Source: Abelmoschus esculentus
Taxonomy: Eukaryota; Streptophyta; Magnoliopsida; Malvales; Malvaceae
Reading direction: 5' to 3'
Assembly: GCA_035048815.1 (NCBI GenBank)
Contig: JAUCBN010000004.1
Span: forward strand, 12,676,001-12,740,000
DNA length: 64,000 bases
Both the position numbers and the translations under genes were made by a program. Numbering within the stretch: position 1 is the first letter of the stretch; each line of letters opens with the position of its first letter. The notes under the pieces are model-generated. The model was not told the origin of the DNA. It made no database searches and worked only from the letters and a program-made list of their open reading frames with translations. Of this stretch, positions 1 through 10,740 are shown piece after piece.

Positions 1-1091
1 TTTCTAAGGTTCTTTATTGAAATTCCCAAGTAATAGCTTGTTAATTGTCAATTGGAACTTAATTTCATGTTTTTAATTCTAGATCTAGTGATTTTATAAT
101 TGTTTTGTGAAATCTTTTTGGATCTCATTCAATGCTGGAATTAGGTTGATTTAATTATGTTATTTTGTCAATTAAATCATTAGATGAGCACTGAATTGAT
201 GACACATTAATTTAATCCCGGAATAATGCAATCAGTGTTGTTTTAAGGTAGTTTTCGGTTGTTTTAGGGGCTGTTCTAGGTGTTTTAATGTTGCTGGAGG
301 TATAAGGATGGTTTAGGTGAGTTTTTGGTTCATATTTGATGTGGATTAGATGTTAGAATCATTAGGTTTTGGGCTGATGTTGTTTCGGATACGTTTCGGC
401 TAGATTTTCGGTCTTTTCGGCTTAGTTTTCGATAGTTTTGTGGTGATCGGATGTGGCTGCTGGTTTGAGCATGTTGTGATGTGAATATGCTCTGTTTTTA
501 ATGTTGTAGAGATAGTGCAAGAAGGTGCTTAGGTGGCTGGTGCATTGGCGTAACCATCGGAACATCGGCGAGGGCTCGTTTCGCTTGTCGGTGAGTGGTT
601 TCGGTTAAAAAGCGAATCGTTTTGGTTCGGTTCTGTTTTTGGGGACTATGAAATAGTGTGAAAGCTTTTCATAGTTCAAGAGTAAGTGTTTTAAATAATG
701 TTGATGCATTACCTCGAATTTTCGGCTATATCGGTAATGACATATGTGAGCAATGTTTTGATAAGATTTCGGAATAGTATACTCATGGTTTTGACATGAT
801 GCATGCATGTGTTATTTGCTGGAAAATGCATGGTTTATAACGACATTCATAGCTTATGAAAGCATGAAAAAGATTGGGATATGTTGAGGTTATTTGCCCT
901 ATGTTATTAAAGCCGTTGAGCATGACTTATGGTTCACATGATGAACATTATATGAATGCATTATGAGCAGCAAGTTAACATGCATGATTTGAATTAATAT
1001 TGGCTTAGTGACACTAACTTTAGATTCGAATACGAATCACATGTCATTAGGATTGAGTGCACTATAAATATATTGAGATTGATGATGATGC

Positions 1092-1283
1092 CTACACGTA
1101 AACAAAGGTGACTTTGTATCCGACCGTGCGTTGTAGTGCTTACCTAGATGTAAACAAGGGTGACTTTGTGTTCGACCGTGCATATAGTTGACCCATACGT
1201 AAACAAGGGTGACTTTGTGTCCAACCGTGCGTAGTGGGGGAAACATGTATACAAGGGTGACTTTGTGTCCAACCGATGCATGT
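1092..1283 (+). repeat. Four-unit tandem array with hairpin-forming unit ends
   Basis: Four units of about 50 bp share the core ACAAGGGTGACTTTGTGTCC (with small changes). Each core is flanked by short arms that are wholly or partly complementary: CTACA/TGTAG (1092/1132), CTAGATG/CATATAG (1144/1181, one mismatch), TACG/CGTA and CATGTAT/ATGCATG (1244/1277, one G-U pair). It is the diverged counterpart of the array at 17570-17759. Confidence 0.8.
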
Positions 1284-2069
1284 TGAGACCAAGAGTCTTC
1301 AAATATGGAAAGGATCCGTGTATTCGGTGAACTAAAAAACGTTCACACTAAGTGTTCACTAGAAAGCCAATATGTATACATGTAATATTTGGAAATCCTA
1401 TACGTGATACACGAAATGTTTTGGAACTCATACTTGTGATGCATGTGATGGTTTAAAGGTTTTAATAAACATGGTTTGGTTTTACTTATTTTAAATAAGG
1501 TTGAAGGATGCATACATGGCTATCAAATGTTTTGTAATTGATGCATGGATGATTTATTTAGAGCTACCTCACTAAGCATGTTGTGCTTAAGCTCTCTTCT
1601 CATCTTTGCAGAAAATTGAGGACACTTGGAGCTACATTTGGAGCAAGAGAATCAAGGAAGAAGAGCAAGAAAACTTTGGTATGATTTTGGCAAATAAAAT
1701 GGGGCAAGGCAATGTGTAATTTGAACCCCACATGAGAGTGTTTTTGGTTTAATTGATGATTTGTAATATGACATTATAAGGTTTGGTTTGAACGATGAAC
1801 TAGGTGGTTTACTTGGTATGCTTAGGAAGTGTCCATGCGTGATAAATCTTTGCCTTAGGCTTAAATATGGGAAGCGTGCACACTTGCACAAGCATAAACA
1901 CACATATTACTAATTAAACATTAGGAAGCATGCCTATAGAATTCTTATGGCTCTTGAGGTGATTTATGGTATGATACATGTTGCTAATAAAACCTAGGAA
2001 TGTTGCATATAGCCTTGGGTGATTAATGTTTGTGTTTGGGTAGGATTAACCTAGCTTAAGAGCTTCATT

Positions 2070-2292
2070 TATGGTCTCGGATACAGGGGGTATCGAACTA
2101 CCCTGTCGTGGTATCGATACCCCAAGGCAAAAATGGAGGGTAGCATCGGACCATGGTCCGATGCCGTTTGCCACTGTCCGCGTGTGTTTCAATACTACCC
2201 AAGGTGGTTCAAAACCATTTTGCTTCGAAAAGACTTATTTAAATCAAATAAAGCCATGGTTCGATACCAGGACTCATGGTATCGATACCATT
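2070..2292 (+). repeat. GTATCGATAC palindrome cluster
   Basis: Variants of GGTATCGATACC recur here. Measured between the central C and G, centres lie at about 2078.5, 2094.5, 2115.5, 2147.5, 2159.5, 2262.5 and 2283.5. That gives spacings of 21, 12 and 21 bp inside three neighbouring pairs. This is the same motif and spacing rule as in the other long LTRs of the window. Confidence 0.75.
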
Positions 2293-2854
2293 GGCCTAAA
2301 AAGGATAAATTGTGGTTTTTAATCGCATGCTAGGAGGATCTGAACTCAGTAATCGAATATGGAAGGCTCGTGAGTATTTTATGAGTTGTAGGGACACTAT
2401 GATGTATGTTTTAACTTGATTACACAATATATAATATTAAGTGGAACGAAGTGTCTAAGTGTTACTTGCTTACAATTAAGTCTATAATTATTAGAAAATG
2501 AAAATTGATAATGATATGATGCACCTGTTGATCTGAATTCTGTTGTTGGTACGTTAAGCATGCTTAATTGTATTATAGTGGCTTGAATTTTCGGTTAAAG
2601 GTTGGAAGTAATCTATTTATGTTTGGTCCCTAATTATGTATACACTTAATTGAATGACTGGTTGTGGCCGAATGTTTATAATCGAATTGTATAAACATGT
2701 TTCACATAGGAATTTAATTATGCATCTAGAGGAAAAAAAATATACGTCGGCTTTTAGGGTTGTATATCGAGTCAAACCCTTGCGGGTTCGGTTCGGTATT
2801 CCCCGTGTGACCCATTAGTGCCGGTTCCGTCTAGGCCGGGCTAAGGGGGTTATA

Positions 2855-4075
2855 ATATGCCTTCCTATCGTCTTCTTGCTTCTGTAGAAGAAAATAAATA
2901 ACACAAATGATGAGATTGTAGAATTAAGCTAATAACTAAAATAACTAAAACTAAAGTAAGGGAGATCGAATATTGAGAAAGAGGGAAGGATCTAGTTGTG
3001 TCGTATAGCAGAGTTGACTGATCCGCTTCTGTCCAATACAATGTCACAACACTGTCTCGACAACACTACAGTTTACTGCCTCGGCAGTGTTAGTGTTCTC
3101 TGCCGCGACAATCTCTTGCTCTTGGGCAGAGTCTATCAAAGTTCGGCAAAGTATCCTTTGATGCCTCCGCTTATCTCTAAGTCGAAGTACTGTTGTAAAT
3201 TAGTCCTTGATGATACCTCTCGGCGTGAATCAATTGTAATAAACAACCAATCCCACACTTCTATTAGCCGTTGAAACTCTTAACTTATCCCTAAGTTAGA
3301 GTTAGTGTTACCTAACATCGTTCTTATTCCTTTCGTGAATCTAACTCTCTCGATATTAGATACATGGATTGCTTACAAATTTCTCTCTCGAGCTTGGATG
3401 CAAGAATAAAGAGCAAAGAATAAGAAAACTTCGATACTTGTATTATATTGAACAAGAAGCAAGATACAATCTTCTCTTACTATGGTCGACAACCTTCACC
3501 TAACCCAAAGATAGTTTAGGACATGATCGGCGAAAGAAACACAAGAGTTCTTAGGGTTAAGCTTTCTCAAAATAGGCTCTCCTAGTACATTGGACGTCTA
3601 GTATATTTATAGTCTTGACCTAGGGTAAACCTTTTCTAAGTAGAATACAACTTGGAGTAAGGAATAAGTCATAAAAATATAATATTTCCAAGTTTATTCT
3701 ATCTAGAAGACTTTTCCCACGTGGCCTTTGATTTGGGCTTTTCTCGTGCTAATCTGCTCCGATCCAAGTGCTTGATGTCCAGAATTGTTCAGCTCCTTTT
3801 TCTCTTTCAATCGCTCACAGCATCAGTACTGGAGCTTCTTCTGCCGCGGCATCGGTTCTGCCTCGGCATTACTGCTGCCTCGGCAGGTATTTCCTGCAAC
3901 TGCACAAAAGATGATGTAAAGTCTGTTTTTCCTACAGATATTATCTTTATAAGCTGTGGCAGCAAAACATCAGTTATTGTGCATTAAGTATATGCATCAG
4001 CTCGAATTGGTGTATATTGAGTACATAATGTTTATGAAAAGGAGTAATAAATAATAGCCTTTTAGGCACTCATCA
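2855..4075 (-). repeat. 3' LTR of the Athila-like element (outer end lost)
   Basis: It aligns nearly base for base with 13562-14782, and both end on the plus strand in GGCACTCATCA. The first 104 bp of the 5' LTR (13458-13561) have no counterpart because another LTR ends at 2854. It contains two exact CTGCCTCGGCAG palindromes (3076, 3875). Translated stretches here are not credible genes. Confidence 0.9.
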
Positions 4076-5048
4076 AATACCCCCAAACTCGAACTATTGT
4101 TTGTCCTCAAGCAATGCAAAACATCAAATTACCGAACCTTATTCTCCCTTGGTCTTACTTTTCCATCTATTCTCCCCACCATAACTATGTCTATTCCTTA
4201 GTTTTAGCCTCTAGTCTACTCAAGGATTTTACTCGGAAATAAACTATAAGATTATGTGAGTGTGTGGGTTTTTGTGGACAAGGTTGATTAAAGGCTTTCT
4301 TAGATAAACTCTAAGTTCAAGACAAATAGAATTGGATTTAGTGCTCTCTTCTTAAAACAATAATGCTTGAGCCAATTTCGGGTACCTCAAAACATGTGTT
4401 TTCTCTTTTCTTCTTTTTCTTTTCTTTTGATAATAATTTCTTTAGCATACTAGAGCCAATTTCGGAAACCTCTAGCTTGAAGAAGAGTAATACTAGAGCC
4501 GGTGATAGGCACCTCTAGTCACTTTTCCAAGGATTCTAAGTCTTTATCACCTAAGTTCATTAAAAGAATTCCTAAATCAAGCAAGTCCCAAAAGTGTTTT
4601 ATTTGTTTTTAACCTTATCGTAAGCTTCTAAGTTTTATTCCTTAAGTATTCTAAGGTTATCCCTTCAAAACAAAACCTGGCTATGGTAAGGAGAAAGATT
4701 TCTATAGCCTTAAGAAAATAAACTAAGGCAAAGCTGATGTAGAGCACTGCAAAAGTAAAACAAAAATTCAAGTAAAGGCAGGTACATGACAAAAAAATTT
4801 CAATTGAGGCATCAAATTACTTCCCTTTTTCATGGTATTGCCGTGGCAGTAGGCTGCCTCGGTAGTGTACTCATACCCCCAAACTCAAGCTGAGCATTGT
4901 CCTCAATGCTCAAAACATACAACAAGTAAAAAGAAAAGGCAGTAAGTTATTCAGATTCTGAAGAGCTGTTGGGAACAGCTGCTCTCTGAGGTTTTCCTGC
5001 CGATGCTTTTAGTCAAGACCCTTATCCTGGTGACTGCTGCATTTTTGC
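4076..5048 (-). other. 3' noncoding region: two polypurine tracts and a hairpin array
   Basis: Read on the minus strand, the terminal polypurine tract GTTTGGGGGTATT (plus 4076-4088) adjoins the 3' LTR. A second tract lies inside at 4874-4885, next to a perfect 8-bp stem GAGCATTG/CAATGCTC (4892-4911). Between them are three short hairpins with stems TTGAG/CTCAA (4367/4386), CTAGAG/CTCTAG (4450/4470) and ACTAGAG/CTCTAGT (4492/4513). Each loop carries a GGTGCC/CCGGC-like core. No gene is visible. Confidence 0.7.
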
Positions 5049-6503
5049 TTACCGGGGTGGCTGCACTCTTGTGGGTGTTGGCTTCTGCCGTGGGGCAGTA
5101 ACTTCCTCTCCTTCTTTTTCGTCACTGAGTACTTCTGTCTGCATAATGTTTGTTCCTCCTGCTGCCTCGGCATATGGTACTCCTTCTTGGGCATACTGGT
5201 GCTCGGCATGGGATGAGTTGTGGTGTACATACTCATCGATCTCTCTAGAGAGACTATCTCTAGTGAGACTGCTCATAGGGATGAGGCGGTTTGGTGGAGA
5301 GCTAAAGACAGCTCTCCTCTTCGATGGCCTCCTGTTGGTTGATGATGCCGCGACCGAGCCTGCGGGCCTGGATGGGCCGGCAGCGTTGAATTGTTGTGCA
5401 GGCCTGGAGAGGAAGGAAGGTCTTGGCCCTGGGGCAGGGGTTGTTTCTGTGTTAGGTGCGGCAGTAACGAAAATGTTGGTGCGGAATTTAGGAAACTGCA
5501 TCCCTTGGGTTGGGAAGTTCTGAATCATCATATGCGCGAGAGTGTTGTTGAAATCTCTCTGGTACTCCATGTATCTTTCTTGGCGAATGTCTATGTCTGT
5601 CATCCTCTGCAAAATCTCTTGGTATGCGTCTACTGCGGTAGCGGCTTGGGCAGTGCCAGGTATGTCTACCATGTATTGCCCTCAGGCAGTGTAGTCGGCA
5701 GTGGACTGTTGAGGTGTTGCCTGCACTGGGTCTGCTTAGGTGATCTACATTATCTTGTTGCAGAATTCTCTGGTCCATCCTTGGCTTTGGGGTGTGTATT
5801 CGTCCGTTTCTTCAATTGGGACACCTGCAACAATGCATAAATCAGAGATTAAACAGGGGAAGTATAAAGGACCGCGTTCTTTCTTACCGCATTCATGTAT
5901 TTCTCTCAAAATAATTTCTCCAACATCAATGGTCCGTTTGTTGATGATTGATTGGGTGAGCATCAATCTCCTTCTGTCGATCGTGCTGTTATGGGAGGTG
6001 GGCATGAGGCGTCTCTTGACAAATGTGCACCAAAGCTTGGCCTCGGGCTTGAGGCTTAACCTTGTTACACAACCTCTATGGGCACCGATTTCCCATGGAG
6101 TGTTGTTGTAGCAGAGGTCATTCTTGATCATCTCATAATCCTCATTGGTGGCCTCTTTGTAGAATTCTCCATGGATGTCACGTATGGGGATGAGGCCGTA
6201 ATACTGGTTTATTGCCTCGGCATCGAGTCTGACTGGCTTACCCCGGCAGTGAACATACAAGGAGTCTTTACTTGGGCAATGCGCATAGAACTCCCTTACG
6301 ATGGTGGCATTGGCTTGGGGAGGTTGGAGGCAAAAGATCTCCCAATCTTGATGCTTGATTTTGTCCATCAAGAATTTGTCAATGCCATAATTCTCTTCAT
6401 TGGTTTGCTGGAATCCTTGCTCCTCCCATAATTGCCGAGCGACAAACGATCTGTTGAATCGTTCAGCAACGGTGGCCGGATAAAAATGGTTGTATGTTGC
6501 CAT
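5049..6503 (-). pseudogene. Plant-transposon-type ORF of the Athila-like element, with in-frame stops
   Basis: It starts MATYNHFYPATVAERFNR and runs 252 codons to a stop at 5745. The same frame resumes after a short stretch holding two more stops (near 5738 and 5689) and continues from 5672 to 5049. The N-terminal part resembles the domain annotated as 'putative plant transposon protein' downstream of gag-pol in Athila-like elements (YAHC, VRLDAEAINQYYGL motifs). The C-terminal part is rich in Pro, Ser and Ala and matches the remnant at 37229-37537 in the plus-strand composite. No transmembrane segment or signal peptide stands out, so I see no support for calling it env. Its function is unknown. 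It lies between the protease and the 3' noncoding region. Confidence 0.65.
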
Positions 6504-7007
6504 GTATGAATGTTGAGAAATTTGGAGATTTCTTTTGGAAAGGCTCTAAAAATATCAAGAATGCTGGTGAGTAGGTAGAGAGTAGTGAGAGCAAGATTAG
6601 TAAAGAAGTAGAGCTTGCAAGAGTGAATAGTTCAAGACAAGGAAACTGCTTATATAGGCCTCGGCCTTGTGACCGTTTTAAGCAACTAGCCGTTTTGTAG
6701 GCGTTAGCCTTTACTGCCGTTGCAAACAGTTACTGCCGCGGTAAGAATCTCGGCAGATAGCCGTTACACTGTTTCTGCCCGTTGGGACTGCTGCGGCTCT
6801 GACACTGTGCACTGCCGCGGCAGCAGACTTTCTGTTGTGAACTATTTCTCTGATATTCTTGCTTTATAATCCTAAAAAAATCAATAAAAACGATAAAACA
6901 TATAATCATGAAAGATAAGAAAATAAATAACCTAAAATAATAATAAGAAAAAAATTTCATAACTAAATTAATCCTAATATAATAATAAAATAAGAGAAGG
7001 GAAGAGT
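6504..7007. other. Noncoding spacer where pol would be expected
   Basis: This AT-rich spacer lies between the protease stop and the start of the next ORF. It has several CTGCCGCGG-type palindromes (exact CTGCCGCGGCAG at 6812-6823). No reverse transcriptase, RNase H or integrase motif is found in any frame, which supports the element being non-autonomous by design or by ancient deletion. Confidence 0.7.
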
Positions 7008-8123
7008 TTAAGTTACTGGGGGAGTGCATACAAATGCATCTCCCAATTTGTCCCTCTCTTTGTGTCCAGAAGGATGTTTCTGCAAGTGTTGGCCATCTTT
7101 GTTTTCTGCCTCCACCTTGGGCATAATTCTCTTGCCGACTGTTCTGCCGAGCATGCTGCTAAGGCAGGATGTTTTTGTGGCATCTGTTGTGTGGAGGGCT
7201 TTGCATTCTTCTGGATCATCATATTTCTTTAGATTATGGAATGCATTGAGTTTGACTTGTTGGTCATTGACCCTCATAGTCAACTCTCCATTTTCCACAT
7301 CTATTAATGTTCGTCTAGTGGCAAGGAAAGGTCTTCCCAGGATGATCGGTGCATTGTCCTCTGCTTCACAATCGAGGATAAGAAAGTCAGCCGGAAAAAT
7401 AAATTTATCGACTCTTACCAGTATATCCTCAATTTTTCCTTCGGGGTGCACATATGATCTATCCGCAAGTTGGAGCTGCACTGTTGTAGGTTTTGCCCTT
7501 CCTATTCCAAGCTTTTAGAAGACGGATTTGGGCATCAAGTTGATGCTTGCTCGTAGGTCACATAGTGCCTTTCCTTCATAGTTGTTCCCAATTGCACAAG
7601 GTATGGTGAAACATCCAGGATCCTTCAGTTTGGGTGGCATGCGATTGTGCAGCATTGCCATGCATCCTTCAGTAGCTGCCACTGTTTCAAACTCACCAAG
7701 CCTCCTTCTTTTAGACACAATGTCTTTCAAGAATTTAGCATAGTTGGACATTTGTTCAATTGCCTCAACTAATGGCAAGTTGATGTGAACTTGCTTAAGA
7801 ATGTCCAGGAACTTCTTAAATTGATGGTCCTGTTTCTATTTTTTCAACCTTTGTGGGAAGGGTGGTGGTGGTCTCACCTCTTCCAGGGTCTCATTGGTTT
7901 GAATTTTAATACCTGGAATTACTGGTTCTTTTGCTGCCGCGGCAGGTTGGTTGTGTATTGCTGGTTCCTCTGTTGGGGCAATGCTTTCTTCAGGAACATG
8001 ATCAGCATCCAAGTCATCTTTATTTTGTCTTTCTGGTTGGACTTTTTCTGCTGGTTGCCCTGTATTTTCCTTCAGTTGTAGGTTGCTTCTGGTTGTGATT
8101 GCTTTGCATTTTTCATGGCCCAT
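7008..8123 (-). pseudogene. Gag C-terminal linker and aspartic protease of the Athila-like element
   Basis: The frame opens at 8123 (KCKAITTRSNLQLK), is a Pro/Glu-rich linker, and has a stop at 7836. It resumes with MPLVEAIEQMSNYAKFLKD at 7778 and has a stop at 7515. It then continues from 7481 to 7008. The retropepsin signature reads CDLRASINLMPKS; the related copy at 33755 has CDLGAS. The active-site Asp is kept but the Gly after it is Arg, which should kill activity. The flap/C-terminal motif APIILGRPFLATRR follows. The family processes Gag precursors in the virus-like particle. The frame differs from that of gag, with a 52-nt overlap (8072-8123). The related copy needs a shift in the other direction, so I read both as mutations. 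Confidence 0.75.
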
Positions 8124-8998
8124 TGCCTTAGCAATTTCAGTGAATTTTCCAGTGAATTTATAGGTTGCTGCTGCTGCATCTGCTGTGGTGGCATTGACTG
8201 CTCACCTTGCTGCTGCGGCAGATGTTGCATTTGCTGCTGGAAACCAGGGGTTTGATTTACTGGGTTTAAGGCATTGTTAGGATTGCTCCATGAAAAATTT
8301 GGATGCCTCTTCCATGATGGGTTGTAGGTGTTGGACATCATATTATTATTCCTATTATAGTTTCCAACATATAGGCTAGATTCTTCATCTTGTATACATT
8401 TGGAAGAATTTATAGCCTTAACCTCATATGTGTTTTGTTCTACTTGCATATTCTGAACCATTTTGGTTAAAGATGCCAATTGTGCTGCCACTGAGTTAGA
8501 TGTTTCAATTTCATTGACTGTGGCATGGCGTCTTACACCCCCTCGCCTGGATGTGGGAAATTGGAAATCGTTCCTTGTGAGTTTGTTCAGAATTTCAATG
8601 GCTTCTGCAGGGGCTCTGTCCAGTAATGTTCCATTGGCAGAAGCTGTGGCACCCTCGCCCCGGGTTAGGAGGTGGGGGCGTCGACCGGACAATCGACTTA
8701 TATTTAAACCGGACATGTATTCAATTATCAAACATTTTATTCATTTATATGACCTCTCATTTACTTTGTATTCCATTACGAGCCAAACCTCGTGTAACAC
8801 TTATCAAATTTAGGGCCAATTTAAAATTTTTTCCATACTTATCCCATTAACCATTTCAATTCTAAATTTCCATTCGATTATCCATTATAATATCAATTGT
8901 TCTTGATGCAAACTTGTATCCCAATTTTAATAAGCTAATCACTATCAATATTAACTTATTAATCAATCCAATTTTCACTCTTCAATTTTGAACCGTTA

Positions 8999-9366
8999 CT
9001 GGGGGTATCGATACAGGTATCGAAACAGGTATCGAACCCCAGTTCGATGCTGGTCAACGGTGTTGACCGTTGACTTATTGACTTTAAGGCATGGCAACCT
9101 GGTTCGGACCAGGTATCGATGCCAATTTGCTACTGGAGGCCCCAGTATCGAACCATGTATCGAACCGGGCCTCCATGTTGACTTGTTGACTAAAGTTGGT
9201 TGGCCTGGTCCGATACTGGTATCGAACCAGGGAAGGCATAAGGAAGCCTGGCATCGAACCATGCTTTGGTGCCATTCTTCACTGCCAAGAATGGTATCGG
9301 ACCATGCTTCGAACCAGATGGCCATTTACAAGGGGGTATCGATACACTTAGGACTGATATCGATAC
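8999..9366 (+). repeat. GTATCGATAC palindromes in 12-bp-spaced pairs
   Basis: Palindrome centres (the C|G step) fall at 9009.5, 9021.5, 9033.5, 9045.5; 9105.5, 9117.5; 9149.5, 9161.5; 9211.5, 9223.5; 9255.5, 9267.5; 9298.5, 9310.5; 9340.5, 9361.5. Every group has an internal spacing of exactly 12 bp except the last, which has 21. The motif is GGTATCGATACC with substitutions. Some units have lost individual symmetry, but neighbouring units still pair, for example CCTGGT/ACCAGG around 9105. Confidence 0.8.
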
Positions 9367-10179
9367 CCCTGCTCAAAATGAGCAGGTTTCTATCTTTTAA
9401 GGCACTTAAACACTAACCAAAAGACCAATATGTGGTCTCAAATCATCCCTAACCTCAAGGGACAAGTTCAACATGATTAAACATCAATAATCCTTTACCC
9501 ATTTCTATCAATTCTAATTAAATGGCCATTTACTCCCATCATATGCTATGGACTATCAACATGAGGCCTAATCTAACTATACCATAGTTAGTTCCATGTT
9601 TATCATACCAAGGCAATTACTTACTTAGCACATACATATCACCAAGACCTTCTTATACAAGTCATAAGCCAAGAGCTCAAATTATGCAAGGCTAGCCTAC
9701 CATGAACCTATTGCCTTATGGCTTACATACCAAAAGCGCTTATAATCATATATACAAACCATGATCAAAATATCAAATGCATAATTCATTCTAAGCATGC
9801 TTCCTATGCCACCATAAGCTAGGAGTTACAGAAGTCCAAAATACCATACTTTAGCTTGCTCGGTATCCTTGCTCGCGATCCAAAATCAATCTATCTCCTT
9901 GTTCCGATAACCTGTTGTTTTGGGAAGGAGGAAACAAAGAGTGGTAAGTACTTACGAAGTACTTAGTGAGGCAGCCCTAAGTCTATCCATTTAGACATAA
10001 ATCAAGATAATATAACATGCTTCAATTAAGCAATCAATCAATCTCACGTATCAACTTAAACATTATGTAACATGCTTAACATGTATTTTATTTGTCATGC
10101 TTTTCATATATCATAATCCTCATGCTACTAGCAAGCAAACCAAATTCACAAGCTATATGCTCATTTACAAATTCACATT

Positions 10180-10525
10180 CTAATGCTCATTGGCAACTTA
10201 CAAATGAATGCTCAAATGCAGCATAAAAATCAAATACCTAGTGGCAACATATATCAAATGCTTAATGGCATCTTCATATCAAAGCTCAATAGCAATTATC
10301 ATGTCAAATACTCCGTGGCAATGTCATATCAGATGCTCAATGGCAATTATCATATCAAATGCTCTGTGGCAATGTCATATCGGATGCACAATGGCAATTA
10401 TCATATCAATGCTCAATAGCAATTATCATATCAAATGCTCTGTGGCAATATCATATCGGATGCACAATGACAATTATCATATCAATGCTCAATAGCAATT
10501 ATCATATCAAATGCTCTATAGCAAG
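10180..10525 (+). repeat. Tandem repeat, unit about 29 bp
   Basis: There are about eleven imperfect units of the type AATGCTCAATGGCAATTATC followed by ATATCA. Alternate units carry CTCTGTGGCAATGTCATATC or GATGCACAATGG, giving a higher-order period near 90 bp. Three open frames of 65-95 codons run through it only because the unit lacks stops; they are not genes. Confidence 0.8.
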
Positions 10526-10595
10526 ATCATTAATCTTTCGGATTAGTTTCAAATGACGCCTTGGTATAGTTTGACTAGGTAAGCGGGTCAACGGA

Positions 10596-10740
10596 AGTAC
10601 CACAAAGGTACTGACAGAAGTGCCACGAAGACACTAACAAAAGATACCCACGGTATCTACAAATGGTGACTCACCACCAACAAAGGTACCCATAGTACCA
10701 ACAGAAGTACCGAAGTACTAATTAGAAGTACCGAAGTACT
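10596..10740 (+). repeat. Seven consecutive mini-hairpins with different stems
   Basis: Inverted repeats follow one another every 20-25 bp: AGTACC/GGTACT (10596/10607), AGTG/CACT (10619/10632), AGATACC/GGTATCT (10642/10652), TGGTG/CACCA (10664/10672), GGTAC/GTACC (10685/10695), AGTAC/GTACT (10706/10715) and AGTAC/GTACT (10727/10736). Spacers are of the type ACAGA or AACAAA. Stems differ in sequence but stay complementary. Confidence 0.8.

Larger units (their letters stand above)
1..2854 (+). mobile_element. Long Ty3-type LTR, right part (left end outside window)
   Basis: The sequence matches the inner and right part of the complete LTR at 15613-19473. The window start corresponds to about 16264 there. 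The same tandem array (1092-1283), the same GTATCGATAC palindromes (2070-2290) and the same terminal block ending GGGGGTTATA (GGGGGTTACA in the other copy) occur in the same order. The terminal CA has become TA. It abuts an Athila-like LTR that lacks its first 104 bp, so this LTR inserted into that one. No coding sequence is seen, so it is either a solo LTR or the 3' LTR of an element lying to the left. Confidence 0.8.

Noticed and set aside
5071..6431. Plus-strand open frames of 117-150 codons opposite the extra ORF
   Set aside because: They are mirror images of the minus-strand coding region, with no domain and poor codon use.
5049..6503. An envelope-like gene in the Athila-like element
   Set aside because: No signal peptide or membrane segment is visible; the sequence fits the plant-transposon protein domain better.
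8072..8123. Possible programmed frameshift between gag and protease in the Athila-like elements
   Set aside because: In the minus-strand element the protease frame is -1 relative to gag, while in the plus-strand copy (near 33310) it is +1. The shared TGCAAAGCAA stretch is read differently in each, so independent mutations are the simpler explanation.
10183..10556. Three overlapping open frames of 65-95 codons
   Set aside because: They translate a 29-bp tandem repeat inside a solo LTR; the repeated peptide text is a by-product of the repeat.
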